Assembly (NCBI GenBank): GCA_017427465.1
Contig: JAFRST010000059.1
Coordinates: 18,921 to 82,920, forward strand
Origin: Clostridiales bacterium
Lineage (GTDB): Bacteria; Bacillota; Clostridia; Saccharofermentanales; Saccharofermentanaceae
Direction: 5' to 3'
DNA: 64,000 nucleotides
A program made the position numbers and the translations under genes. Numbering within the stretch: the stretch's first letter is position 1; every line of letters begins with the position of its first letter. The notes beneath the pieces are model-generated. The model saw nothing but the letters and a program-made list of their open reading frames with translations, searched no databases and was not told where the DNA came from. Shown here one piece after another: positions 17,291 through 26,423 of this stretch.

Positions 17291-19285
17291 TTAATACCAT
17301 CTGGAGACCCTGTTTTCAGGAGCAATGTACATACCGTCACCTTCTTTAACGTCATAAACGTCATAGAAGCATTCAAGTGTGGAAAGGATCGCATTGGTCC
17401 TGATAAGTTCCGGACTGTGTTCATCATATGCAAGCTGGTCGATGATCGCGGTATCAACCTTTTTCACGCACCAGATCGTTGCATAGTTCTCGAAAATCTT
17501 AATAAGGTCTTCATCTGTCTTTGCGAGCGACGTTACACACTCCATGCCGCCTAAGTCAGCATAGTTCTCACCGAGTGTCTGCTCACCGTCTACATGGTAT
17601 ATACCAAATACCACAAAATTGTCTTCAAAGTACTTTACTGCTTTCTCATTGCGTTCAAGCAGCTTGTTCATATCCTCATCAGCGATCCATTTAGGATTGT
17701 AAACACCATTTTTATCAAAGACGATGCAATTGCTGTCAAAAGCATGCCCCATCTCGTGCGCTATTACAGATCCCAGGCCGCCCAGATTCGTATAATAATC
17801 GGCATCGGCATCAAAGAACGGTTTATTTGTAATAGCTACTGTAATGGTTATGTTGTTTGCAGTGGCATCATAGCATGCGTTGACCATCTGCATCGGCATG
17901 CCTATTTCCTTGCGGTCTACGGGTTTGCCGAGGCTGTCGATCAACTCGAGGCGTTTGATCTTATCATACTGAAGCGATATCTGATAATAATTTCCGCTTA
18001 AACCCGCATATTTGGAATTATCGTGCCTATTAAGATCCATGCCCGTTATGTAAACGATATTTTCGAGCTTCTCCAAAAGGCCCTTTTTGGTAGCTTCAGT
18101 GAGCCAGTCAGCGCTTGAGATCAGGTTTCTGTAACCTTCTCTGATGTCATCACACATTGAGACTAATGAATCATCCATCTGCTGAGTGTAATATCTCTCA
18201 ACATAGATAGGATCTGTTTCCTGGTAGAAGCGCGCGCTGATCTCATTTATCGCCTGTTCTTCCAGTGAATCGTAACTGTCAGTTAAATATTGTGCAAGCT
18301 CTTTGTTGTGAGGAGCTATAAAACGCATATACCGCGTGTAAAGCCTGCCTAACTCCCAAACCTTAAGCGCATCAATATTCTCAGCCGTCAAAATGGAATT
18401 AAGCTGCTTAGCCTGTCCGATATCGACTACACAGAACTCATCACAGTATTTGAGATCAAAGCCTACTGTTCTCAGGTATTCCGACATATTGATGTTGGTG
18501 AATATGTTATTTATCTCATCACTTGAACAGATACTCATATACTCAAACTGCCACTGTGCTTCCATTATCTCAAGATCAGTCGCTCCGTATAGATCCAGAG
18601 CAACGATAGCAAGCTTTTTGCCGTATTCTGCGGAAGTATCTTCATCGTATCCCAACGTCTTCATTACGGTCCTGCCTTCATCAGCCAAGGAATCCAACGA
18701 ATAACTGTCATCACGGATCTGCTCAAAGCTCAGGGATAACACCGAGGTCTGCTGGGGAACAGTCAGTATATTCTCTCCGGAAACAAAGTTGTTAGTGCTT
18801 ACCGTTAAACCGAGAATGCTCGAAAGGTCGTAATCTCTTACGAGCATCGCATCGATCTTCATCAGTTCGTCAACGCTTTTTACGTTATCTATATCACTGA
18901 TGATCTTAGCAAGATCTTCCGGTATCGGTTCATTTGAAAAATCATATTGCATGAATGCATTGTAAGCAGTCTTAATGATATCTTCTTCGCTGCCCTTTGC
19001 ATAACCTGAACCGGCTACGGTATCCTTGATGATCCCTTCGATCTGATCATCGATCTGATCCATGTTAAAAGGATCGCCGGCAGAAGAATCCCCCGGCTCG
19101 AACTTTGCATTCTTAAGCCTGTCCCCGTTGATATATCTGTAGTAATCATCCTGGGGACGCACCGGTGCTTCCGCCGTGGTCTCAGTTGTTTCTTCAGGCG
19201 GCATCTCTATGATTCCGGGAGCACAAGCAGTTAATGTGCCGCAGATCATCGAGCATACCAAAGCTATCCCTAATACCCTCTTCAT
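17291..19285 (-). CDS. Lipoprotein M13-family (neprilysin-like) metallopeptidase
   Basis: About 664 residues from the ATG at 19285 (ribosome site AAGGAG). The signal ends in the lipobox LTAC, so the enzyme is probably tethered outside the membrane. The zinc motif HEMGH is near residue 510 and the third-ligand motif ENYADLGG is about 55 residues later. The end resembles the conserved M13 tail, with Arg-Val-Ser-Arg-Trp in place of the usual VW finish. The N-terminal RPQDDYYRYINGD matches the M13_N start. M13 enzymes trim peptides of limited size. Co-transcription with an ABC transporter suggests processing or clearance of an exported or antimicrobial peptide. Confidence 0.92.
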   Translation of the reverse strand: MKRVLGIALVCSMICGTLTACAPGIIEMPPEETTETTAEAPVRPQDDYYRYINGDRLKNAKFEPGDSSAGDPFNMDQIDDQIEGIIKDTVAGSGYAKGSEEDIIKTAYNAFMQYDFSNEPIPEDLAKIISDIDNVKSVDELMKIDAMLVRDYDLSSILGLTVSTNNFVSGENILTVPQQTSVLSLSFEQIRDDSYSLDSLADEGRTVMKTLGYDEDTSAEYGKKLAIVALDLYGATDLEIMEAQWQFEYMSICSSDEINNIFTNINMSEYLRTVGFDLKYCDEFCVVDIGQAKQLNSILTAENIDALKVWELGRLYTRYMRFIAPHNKELAQYLTDSYDSLEEQAINEISARFYQETDPIYVERYYTQQMDDSLVSMCDDIREGYRNLISSADWLTEATKKGLLEKLENIVYITGMDLNRHDNSKYAGLSGNYYQISLQYDKIKRLELIDSLGKPVDRKEIGMPMQMVNACYDATANNITITVAITNKPFFDADADYYTNLGGLGSVIAHEMGHAFDSNCIVFDKNGVYNPKWIADEDMNKLLERNEKAVKYFEDNFVVFGIYHVDGEQTLGENYADLGGMECVTSLAKTDEDLIKIFENYATIWCVKKVDTAIIDQLAYDEHSPELIRTNAILSTLECFYDVYDVKEGDGMYIAPENRVSRWY

Positions 19286-19353
19286 TTCAAATCTCCTTTT
19301 CAGATTTTCGGTTATAGGGATATTATCATTGATTTTTGTCAATTGCGGTTTTT

Positions 19354-19386
19354 GTGGCGAGTTGCAGTTAATGCGTGGTGAGTTGC
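19354..19386 (-). promoter_or_regulatory. 12-bp direct repeat with 21-bp period upstream of the M13/ABC operon
   Basis: On the plus strand GTGGCGAGTTGC (19354-19365) recurs as GTGGTGAGTTGC (19375-19386), a period of 21 bp or two helical turns. LytTR regulators (AgrA, ComE, PlnC) bind paired direct repeats with this period. The repeat lies 69-101 nt before the M13 start codon. A GATAAT -10-like box on the minus strand at 19322-19327 lies so that its poor -35 would directly abut the repeat. The core does not match the published LytTR consensus well. Confidence 0.4.
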
Positions 19387-19393
19387 GGGAGGG

Positions 19394-19930
19394 TCAGAAC
19401 TTTTCTTCTTGCCCTGTCACCTGTTCATTGCGGTATGAAGACTTCGCCGTAAGGATCAAAGCCAGCTTGCCGTATATTTCATCGCGCTGCTGAATAAGCT
19501 TCTTTAGTTCTGCCTTTTCCTTAGGTTTTCTGATAAGCTTGACGATCTCGAAGCCAATAAAAAACAGAGCTGAAATTGCTACCGCAATAGCCAGATATAT
19601 CCAGCCGCCCGGATCTCTGATAAGACCGGCCACAGGTATCGCAAGGCCTAATGCGGTAATGACTATAGCGCCTATTATCTGTGACGGTGTCCACGGAGTT
19701 TTTGGGGGCTTTGGAGGTTTTACATTAGATTCAGCTTCGTCGATCTTTTTGTTGAGTTCCTCGAGCTCGGCATATAATTTCTTTTCCTGCCTGTCAAGAG
19801 CAGACCCGTTCTTGCCGGTCAGGACACGCTGTTCAGCGTCCCTGCAATGCGGGCATCCGCCTGCCGGTCCTTCATCCTCAACAACATAGAACCTTTGGCA
19901 GGCTTTGCACAACTCGAGTCTGTATCCCAT
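19394..19930 (-). CDS. Zinc-ribbon membrane protein of unknown function
   Basis: 178 residues. An N-terminal zinc ribbon has CxxC pairs CKAC and CPHC within the first 30 residues. A charged coiled segment follows (about 40-70), then two membrane helices (about 88-108 and 113-130) and a second charged helix. The ribosome site AAAGGGATCA precedes the ATG. The architecture recalls small zinc-ribbon-plus-membrane proteins common in Clostridia that have no assigned role. Its stop codon lies just upstream of the direct repeats of the M13 operon, on the same strand. The next gene upstream is 33 nt away. Confidence 0.7.
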   Translation of the reverse strand: MGYRLELCKACQRFYVVEDEGPAGGCPHCRDAEQRVLTGKNGSALDRQEKKLYAELEELNKKIDEAESNVKPPKPPKTPWTPSQIIGAIVITALGLAIPVAGLIRDPGGWIYLAIAVAISALFFIGFEIVKLIRKPKEKAELKKLIQQRDEIYGKLALILTAKSSYRNEQVTGQEEKF

Positions 19931-19963
19931 ATTGATCCCTTTATTGATAATACAGTTTAACTC

Positions 19964-20422
19964 TTAAGAATGAAAACTCTCAAATGCACGGTCGATCACC
20001 GGCTCAAAGCCTAAATAGTCATCCCAGGAAAAGCCCGTGGACAAGACCTTGTCGCCCATGTATTTACCGTAATCGGCGATATAGCCGTCCTCGTTGTAGC
20101 TCTTTACAAATTCCATGACAAGATCGGATACATCATCATCCGTAAAGCTCATGTCGCACCATCTGGCGAAGAAATCCATACCCGTCATTTCCTGATTTTT
20201 CACGGCTTGTATATCTTTTACTTCATCTTCGTCTTCGTAATGCATATCGCCGAGATAGTCATGCCTTAATAACCATGTAACGAAAAACGCGATGTGGTTA
20301 CCCGCATAACCCCAGATCTTTTTCTCATCTGCCTCCGTAAGCTCTGCCGGCGACAATCCTGACTGTGCGCAATACTCTTTTTGAGCTGATTCATACTGCC
20401 ATTCTGCTTTATCAATAGCCAT
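19964..20422 (-). CDS. Conserved hypothetical protein (DUF7832-like)
   Basis: 152 acidic residues without signal or membrane helices. The N-terminus DKAEWQYE and the later HIAFFVTWLLRHDYL resemble a family I recall as DUF7832, in which a WxY-type start precedes a helical F/Y-x3-W-L/I segment. The C-terminal FSWDDYLGFEPVIDRAFE also matches the C-terminus of the protein at 42893-43696 (FRWEDYDAFKVRIDDAY), so the window holds two divergent members. The ribosome site AAGGGGG precedes the ATG. Function unknown. The family name is from memory and needs a profile search. Confidence 0.65.
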   Translation of the reverse strand: MAIDKAEWQYESAQKEYCAQSGLSPAELTEADEKKIWGYAGNHIAFFVTWLLRHDYLGDMHYEDEDEVKDIQAVKNQEMTGMDFFARWCDMSFTDDDVSDLVMEFVKSYNEDGYIADYGKYMGDKVLSTGFSWDDYLGFEPVIDRAFESFHS

Positions 20423-20568
20423 TTGCCTTTATCCCCCTTTTCGAAAACAGACATTTATAAAATAATTATAACATTTTATATCCTTATGCTTTACTTTGAT
20501 CATTCTTATTTGTAGTATTGCAAATAGGGTTATGGTGTGTTTCAAAAAGGGTAAAGGCGGTACGGACA

Positions 20569-21774
20569 ATGGAAAAATGGATCAGATCAGCAATTCCGGC
20601 ACTTTTAATTCACTGTTCGATCGGAACCGTATACTGCTGGAGCACCTTTAAGCAGGCTATAGCCGATACTATCGGCATGACACCTTCTGCTGTCGGCTGG
20701 GCATTCAGCCTCGCGATCTTCTTTCTCGGTATGTCCGCGGCATTCGCCGGAAAGCTCGTCGAGATCAATATCCACAAGTCTTCCCTCGTCGCCGCTGTCT
20801 GCTTTACCGCAGGCATGATAGGCACGGGTCTCACACTGATGTATTGTACAGGCGTATTGGCTCTCATACTGATCTACGTTTTCTACGGATGCATAATGGG
20901 AATCGGATTAGGTGTCGGTTACCTTACCCCCGTTAAGACTCTCATGCTCTGGTTTAAAGACCACAAGGGACTTGCCACAGGTATCTCCATCATGGGATTC
21001 GGCCTTGCGAAGGCTATCGCCACACCTATTATGGAATCTCTCCAGAACAGCGTCGGTATCGCCTGGATGTTTATTATCCTCGGCATCGCTTATTTTGTCA
21101 TGATGTTCATCGGACACCTGCTCCTCAAAAAGCCTTCTGACTGGGTCGAGGCCAAGACCAACAGTGACTTCAGTTATTCGATCCTTAAGAACAAGACCTT
21201 CGTCGGTATCTGGCTGATCTTCTACATCAATATTCACTGCGGACTGATGCTCATCTCTTACGAGAAGCAGTTCCTTAACGACCGTTTCGCAGGAGCCGCA
21301 GCGCTTGCCACCATTATCAGCATCGTCCCTTCAGTCACCGCTATCTGCAATGCACTGGGACGTATCGGTTATTCAACGGTCTCGGATAAGCTTAAGGACA
21401 GAAGCCTTATCTATGTGATCATATTCATCTCCTGCATCCTCGTGTGCGGTCTTTCTTTCGGGATCACAGGCGGAGTCATGGTCATAATCCTCCTGATGGT
21501 AGTAAACCTGGGATACGGCGGAGGTTTCTCAACGCTCCCCGCTCTGCTCGAATCAAGATTCGGAATGAAGAATATCTCCAAGATACACGGTCTTACTTTG
21601 TCAGCATGGGCTATTGCGGGACTTACAGGCAACAACCTGTCTGACATCATTCTCAAGAATTCTGATAACAACTATCAATATATAATCATCACGGCCGGCA
21701 TCCTTTACGCCGTCTCGCTGGTAATATGCCTGTTAATGGTTTACCGGAAATCTTTAAAGAAGGCTTCTGCTTAA
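20569..21774 (+). CDS. MFS transporter, OFA (oxalate/formate antiporter-like) family
   Basis: About 401 residues with 12 hydrophobic helices. The start GTVYCWSTF in helix 1, the GLGVGYLTPVKTLMLWF segment and the absence of a long central loop are typical of the OFA subgroup, which contains formate/oxalate antiporters and monocarboxylate carriers. The ATG at 20569 was chosen because the membrane protein begins there. Only a weak ribosome site (AAAGGCGG) is visible. The stop is 6 nt before the dCache hybrid kinase, so the two are probably co-transcribed. The substrate is not assigned. Confidence 0.85.
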   Translation: MEKWIRSAIPALLIHCSIGTVYCWSTFKQAIADTIGMTPSAVGWAFSLAIFFLGMSAAFAGKLVEINIHKSSLVAAVCFTAGMIGTGLTLMYCTGVLALILIYVFYGCIMGIGLGVGYLTPVKTLMLWFKDHKGLATGISIMGFGLAKAIATPIMESLQNSVGIAWMFIILGIAYFVMMFIGHLLLKKPSDWVEAKTNSDFSYSILKNKTFVGIWLIFYINIHCGLMLISYEKQFLNDRFAGAAALATIISIVPSVTAICNALGRIGYSTVSDKLKDRSLIYVIIFISCILVCGLSFGITGGVMVIILLMVVNLGYGGGFSTLPALLESRFGMKNISKIHGLTLSAWAIAGLTGNNLSDIILKNSDNNYQYIIITAGILYAVSLVICLLMVYRKSLKKASA

Positions 21775-21780
21775 AGTACT

Positions 21781-24435
21781 ATGAAAACAAACCGTAGAGT
21801 TCTGATACTGACGCTTATTGCGACCTTCGTACTTATGACCCTGCTCGTAACTTATACGACAAGACTAATGTACAGGTCTTCTTCGTCATATATTCACGAA
21901 CTCGGCAACGATAAGACATCTGCTATCACAGCCGAACTCGAGAATTACCTTGATACGGCAAAATCCGTTCTCTGGGTCACCGCCGACACTGTCGATCACA
22001 TGATCGCAAACGGCGCATCCAACGAGGAAATCGTCGAATACATCACACGCGAATCAGCTACCACAAGCGTCCAGTTTGACGATAGCTACACTGGCATCTA
22101 CGGTGTGGTAAGAGGCGAATATGTAGACGGCGTTGGCTGGACACCTCCCGATGACTACGATCCTACCGTAAGAGACTGGTACAAATCAGCAATCGAAGCC
22201 GACGGCCAGCCTATCATAGCCTCGCCTTATGTCGATGCCCAGACAGGAAATGTCATCATCTCGGTCGTCCAGTCGCTTTCTGACAGGAACAATGTCCTTG
22301 GTCTTGACCTTACCCTCTCTGACGTTCAGGAAATCGTTGAAGGAATCCAGATAGACGGCAGCGGCTACGGTTATATCCTCAATTACGACGGCACCGTTAT
22401 AGCCCATCCCGACCTTGAAGAAAAAGGCAAGAACTATTCCGAAGAACCCGGCAAAGCCGCGCTTTTCGCAAAGGCCGTCGAAGTCGGCAAGGGCAACTTC
22501 AACATGGAAGTCGACGGTAAAGACTGCACTGTATTCGTCGATGAAGTCCTTGACCAGTGGCACCTCATCATAGTCATCGAATCGAGCTCGCTCCTCGATA
22601 ACACGGTGAAAATCCTGATAGTAAGCATCATAATCAACCTCGTTGTTTTCGGGCTCATATCCGCATTCTATATCATCGGCTACCGCTACGAGCGCAAGAT
22701 GAACAGGAGAATGGAAGAGTTAAAAGAGATCGAGCAGAAGAAAGATTACGAAGCAAAGCTCCTAAAGCTCGAGAAATCTGCTGCCGACAGCGCGAACAAG
22801 GCTAAGAGTGATTTCCTTGCAGACATGTCACACGAGATCAGAACACCTATCAATGCCATCTTAGGCATGAACGAGATGATCTTAAGAGAGTCCGAGGACA
22901 ACCAGATCATAGAGTACGCATCCAGTATCAAGAGCGCCGGCGGCACGCTTTTATCCATCATCAACAACATACTGGATTTCTCCAAAATCGAAGACGGCAA
23001 GATGACGCTGGTTCCGGTTGCTTTTGATGTGGCAGAACTCATCGGCAATCTCGTTAATTCGATAAGTGAGCGCGCCCGCGTCAAAGGACTAGGCTTCCAT
23101 GTGGACATTGATGAATCCGTACCTTCAAGGCTCTACGGCGACGACGTCAGGATCAGCCAGGTAATAATGAACCTTCTTACCAACTCCGTAAAATACACCG
23201 AGACAGGCAGCGTCACGCTCTCCGTAAAGAGGAAAGATCAGCGTAACGGAAATGTTGATCTGCGTTTCGAAGTCATAGATACCGGCATAGGCATCAAGGA
23301 AGAAGATCTCGACAAGCTCTTCAATTCTTTCGAGAGGATCGAAGAAAGACGCAACCGTCACATCGAAGGAACAGGCCTCGGCCTATCCATTGTAAGCAAG
23401 CTCTTATCCATGATGAACAGCAAGCTCGATGTCAACAGCAAATACGGATCGGGTTCCACATTCGGATTTGACCTTAACCTCAAGATCTTAGATCCCGATC
23501 CCATCGGTGATTATGAGGAGAGGCGCAAAGCTCATATGAAGAACCAGGAGGATGCCGAGCACCTTTACGCGCCCAAGGCAAAGGTCCTTATCACCGATGA
23601 CAACGACATGAACCTGAAGGTCGCTTCAAACTTCATGAAGATCTTCGGCATCGAGCCTGTTACCTGCAGCTCCGGCAAAGAGACCATCGAGCTTCTCAGA
23701 AAGAACAAGTTCGACATCTTATTCCTTGATCACATGATGCCTCTCATGGACGGCATCGAGACATTGAAGATCTTAAAAGAAGAAAATCTCGTAGACGACA
23801 CAGTCGTGATAGCTCTCACGGCCAATGCAGTCGTAGGTGCGGAAGAGCAGTACCTTAAGGCCGGCTTTGACGGATATCTCTCCAAGCCGATCATAATTAA
23901 AGATATCGAGAAGACCCTCTGGACCTACCTGCCGCTGGAAGTAATCGAGAGAGGAAGTGCGGAAGAAGCTTCTGAGACTTCTGAAGATCCTGATGCAGCT
24001 GAAGTCTCCGACAAGGACGGAGCACAGGAATTTGAGGCCGTTGATACCGTCTCTCCCGGTGCGCTTGACAGTGACGCCGCTTCACCTGTCACGGTCGATA
24101 AAGCCCGCTCACTGGGACTTAATGTCGAGGCTGCGATTGAGTATTCATGCGGCGAGGAAGAGCTCTATATCGAGCTTCTGACAGATTACGCAAAGAACGC
24201 TGAAGATAAGTGTGCGACTCTGGCTTCGTATCTTGAGAATAACGCTCTAGCCAACTACAGGATACTAATCCACTCTTTGAAGAGCTCATCGAGAATGGTT
24301 GGCGCAGATGATCTGTCCGCCTTAGCAAAAGACCTCGAAGATGCTTCTGCAAGAAACGATGCGGAATACGTTAAGTCTCATCACGATACATTCGTAAAGG
24401 AATTCAAAGAGCTCGCTGCAAAGATCCTCGGCTGA
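21781..24435 (+). CDS. dCache-domain hybrid histidine kinase with receiver and HPt
   Basis: 884 residues. Helix 1 (about 8-28) and helix 2 (about 283-305) flank an extracellular double-Cache domain. Next come a HisKA domain with His351 in MSHEIRTP, an ATPase domain (N box about 465, DTGIGI, GTGLGLSI), a receiver with Asp650 (LDHMMPLMDG), and a C-terminal HPt with His831 (IHSLKSSS). The Cache domain has VRDWYKSA, SPYVDAQTGN and GLDLTL, which match the order of the amino-acid-binding dCache motif (R-x-W-Y, Y-x-D, D). It has no ribosome site of its own. No output partner is encoded beside it. Confidence 0.92.
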   Translation: MKTNRRVLILTLIATFVLMTLLVTYTTRLMYRSSSSYIHELGNDKTSAITAELENYLDTAKSVLWVTADTVDHMIANGASNEEIVEYITRESATTSVQFDDSYTGIYGVVRGEYVDGVGWTPPDDYDPTVRDWYKSAIEADGQPIIASPYVDAQTGNVIISVVQSLSDRNNVLGLDLTLSDVQEIVEGIQIDGSGYGYILNYDGTVIAHPDLEEKGKNYSEEPGKAALFAKAVEVGKGNFNMEVDGKDCTVFVDEVLDQWHLIIVIESSSLLDNTVKILIVSIIINLVVFGLISAFYIIGYRYERKMNRRMEELKEIEQKKDYEAKLLKLEKSAADSANKAKSDFLADMSHEIRTPINAILGMNEMILRESEDNQIIEYASSIKSAGGTLLSIINNILDFSKIEDGKMTLVPVAFDVAELIGNLVNSISERARVKGLGFHVDIDESVPSRLYGDDVRISQVIMNLLTNSVKYTETGSVTLSVKRKDQRNGNVDLRFEVIDTGIGIKEEDLDKLFNSFERIEERRNRHIEGTGLGLSIVSKLLSMMNSKLDVNSKYGSGSTFGFDLNLKILDPDPIGDYEERRKAHMKNQEDAEHLYAPKAKVLITDDNDMNLKVASNFMKIFGIEPVTCSSGKETIELLRKNKFDILFLDHMMPLMDGIETLKILKEENLVDDTVVIALTANAVVGAEEQYLKAGFDGYLSKPIIIKDIEKTLWTYLPLEVIERGSAEEASETSEDPDAAEVSDKDGAQEFEAVDTVSPGALDSDAASPVTVDKARSLGLNVEAAIEYSCGEEELYIELLTDYAKNAEDKCATLASYLENNALANYRILIHSLKSSSRMVGADDLSALAKDLEDASARNDAEYVKSHHDTFVKEFKELAAKILG

Positions 24436-24439
24436 TCTT

Positions 24440-24970
24440 TTAAAGATATTTCTTTATGGTCTTATTGCTCCACACATGGACTTCTATATATCTTTCAGGT
24501 CCTTTGGACCCGTCGCCGTTCCAGTCCTGAGGCAGTCCGTATTTGTGAATGATGTTCAGGATCTCATCGTATGTGTAAACCTGCTGCCTGTATTCCATGC
24601 CGTCCTTTACTGCAAATGTCGGCATGGAATCTCCGTATGTAAAAGACAGAGTTCTTACATCGAATTCTTCTACAGGGATCTTCAGCATATCAGGCTGCTC
24701 ATACCATGTATAAAGCCAGGGGCTGTGCTCCACGACAAGATAATACGGGGATTGGAGCTCTACTACTCCGCCTTTTGCTGTGAATTCTCTCCTTAAGATT
24801 GCTTCACAGTTTTTACGCTTGGCTATATAAGACTCATTTCTTTGCGCGCAAAAGGAATCCGGGCGTTCGGCCTTAACCTTATCAAGCATTTCCCTTGCTT
24901 GATCATCAGGCAGCATCGTCAGACTCTTAAAAGGTCCCGTGCGCTTGTCAAAGTAATGGTAAAGTTCCAT
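24440..24970 (-). CDS. Conserved hypothetical protein, YFDKRTGPF family
   Basis: 176 residues from the ATG at 24970 (GAGG about ten nt upstream). The upstream GTG is less likely. It starts MELYHYFDKRTGPFKSL and later shows PWLYTWYEQP, FTYGDSMPTF and YRQQVYTYDEIL. I recall this combination as a conserved Firmicute family without assigned function. There is no signal peptide or membrane helix. The stop is 4 nt from the end of the convergent kinase gene. A strong terminator of the upstream SPFH gene lies directly before its start, so it must have its own promoter close by or rely on readthrough. Confidence 0.65.
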   Translation of the reverse strand: MELYHYFDKRTGPFKSLTMLPDDQAREMLDKVKAERPDSFCAQRNESYIAKRKNCEAILRREFTAKGGVVELQSPYYLVVEHSPWLYTWYEQPDMLKIPVEEFDVRTLSFTYGDSMPTFAVKDGMEYRQQVYTYDEILNIIHKYGLPQDWNGDGSKGPERYIEVHVWSNKTIKKYL

Positions 24971-24986
24971 TTTCAAGAGCCTCACA

Positions 24987-25026
24987 AAAATAAACCGTCC
25001 ACTGCCAATAAGCAGGGACGGTTTAA
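24987..25026 (-). terminator. Strong rho-independent terminator of the SPFH gene
   Basis: A 10-bp perfect outer stem (24992-25001 with 25017-25026) is extended by a 4-bp inner stem around a 6-nt loop. On the minus strand it is followed by TTTTT (24991-24987). It terminates transcription from the SPFH/zinc-ribbon gene. Confidence 0.85.
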
Positions 25027-25047
25027 TCTTATCACTTTTATTTCAGA

Positions 25048-26403
25048 TCAGTTCTGAGAAGGAGCAGGGATTCCGCAGTTCGGGCAGAATCTTGATCTGA
25101 TACCGATCTTTCCGCAGCTCTGGCAGATCCAGGGAGCAACAACAGGATCAGCAGGTGCTGCAGGTTCAGCGGGAGCAGCAGGAGCTTCAGGTGCCGGAGC
25201 GGGTGCTTCCGGAACGTTGGGTGCCTGCGCAGGTGCGCCTGTATTGCCTGATACAATATTGCCGAAGTCCTGTCCGACCTTCTGTGACTCACCCACGATC
25301 GGGCTCATGGCATCTCTTGTCATATTGATAACGCCGCCCATAGCTCCAAGGGTAACACCGAGACTTGCGACATCACCGATACCGCCGCCGGCACCACCGC
25401 CGGAGCCGTTGCCTGTAATGCCGTTCTGCATGGCTTCGAGGCCGACCTGTCTTGCGGTCTCGTCTCTGTAGGTGTAGCCCTTCATCTTCATCTCCTGAGC
25501 CTCAGCCTCTGCCTGCATCTTGTATGCGTCTGCTTCAGCCTTAGCCTTTATGACGAGCGCGTCAGCTTCACCCTGAGAGTAGATCTTCTTAAGCTCGGCT
25601 GCTGTCTGGGCTTCAACGATCTTTCTGCCCTGGGCTGCCTCTGCTTCAGCACGCTTAACCTCTTCTTCACGTACCTTCAAAGTCTTGTCAGCGAACTGCT
25701 GCTTGAGACGTACGAAGTTCGGATCATCGTCAGGAGTCTGGACTGTAGTTACATAGAACTCAGGCATTACGAGACCGTACTCTTCGAGGGTATGGTTGAT
25801 ATCTACCATGAGAGCATTAGACAATACATCGAGGTATGCGTCTATCTCAAGGATATTAAGATTCTGTTCCTTAATTATGCGGGCGAGATTGGACTTAACA
25901 CGATTGATGATCAGGGCCTTGAACATGCTGTTGTTGTAGGAAAGTCCGTCACCTACTGCTTCACTCTGGATAAGGCCTTCAGTCGTGCCTACGAGCTTGA
26001 TGACAAGCTTGCGGGAATCACAAACTCTGAGATTGAAGTTACCGGATGCACCGATCTCAATATGCAGTCCCGAAGCAGGATCGAAAAGTCTTACCTTGCT
26101 GTCAGTACCCCATCTGATGCCCATCTGTGTGGTCATGTTGATGAAGTAAACCTCGCAGTGGAAAACATTCTCACCGCCTGTACCGTGTCTCATAAGGTCG
26201 CGGACGAGCGGAATATTGTTCGTTACGAGTGTGTGCCTTCCTGCAGTGAACAGATCGAGAGCCTTACCGTCCTTGAAGAACAGAGCTTCCTGCGATTCAT
26301 GGACGATCAGCTGTGAACCGATGGTAAAGTCCTCTTTCTGGTGCTTATGGGCCAATACCTCATTACTGCCTTCGTACTTGATTACACTAATAGCTTCAAC
26401 CAT
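25048..26403 (-). CDS. SPFH-domain protein with C-terminal zinc ribbon
   Basis: 451 residues. Residues about 20-260 form an SPFH/band-7 core (LFTAGRHTLVTNNIPL, FYVTTVQTPDD). A long charged helix rich in Glu/Ala/Lys (about 245-310) follows, then a glycine-rich stretch, a Pro/Ala linker and a zinc ribbon (CQSCG, CPNCG) at the end. This is the YdjI/virion-core-like SPFH group widespread in Firmicutes. It assembles membrane-associated oligomers and in Bacillus supports membrane-stress responses. The ribosome site AAAGGAAAG lies near the ATG. The membrane zinc-ribbon gene just upstream is likely co-transcribed. Confidence 0.88.
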   Translation of the reverse strand: MVEAISVIKYEGSNEVLAHKHQKEDFTIGSQLIVHESQEALFFKDGKALDLFTAGRHTLVTNNIPLVRDLMRHGTGGENVFHCEVYFINMTTQMGIRWGTDSKVRLFDPASGLHIEIGASGNFNLRVCDSRKLVIKLVGTTEGLIQSEAVGDGLSYNNSMFKALIINRVKSNLARIIKEQNLNILEIDAYLDVLSNALMVDINHTLEEYGLVMPEFYVTTVQTPDDDPNFVRLKQQFADKTLKVREEEVKRAEAEAAQGRKIVEAQTAAELKKIYSQGEADALVIKAKAEADAYKMQAEAEAQEMKMKGYTYRDETARQVGLEAMQNGITGNGSGGGAGGGIGDVASLGVTLGAMGGVINMTRDAMSPIVGESQKVGQDFGNIVSGNTGAPAQAPNVPEAPAPAPEAPAAPAEPAAPADPVVAPWICQSCGKIGIRSRFCPNCGIPAPSQN

Positions 26404-26423
26404 TTCTCAATCTTTCCTTTCTT

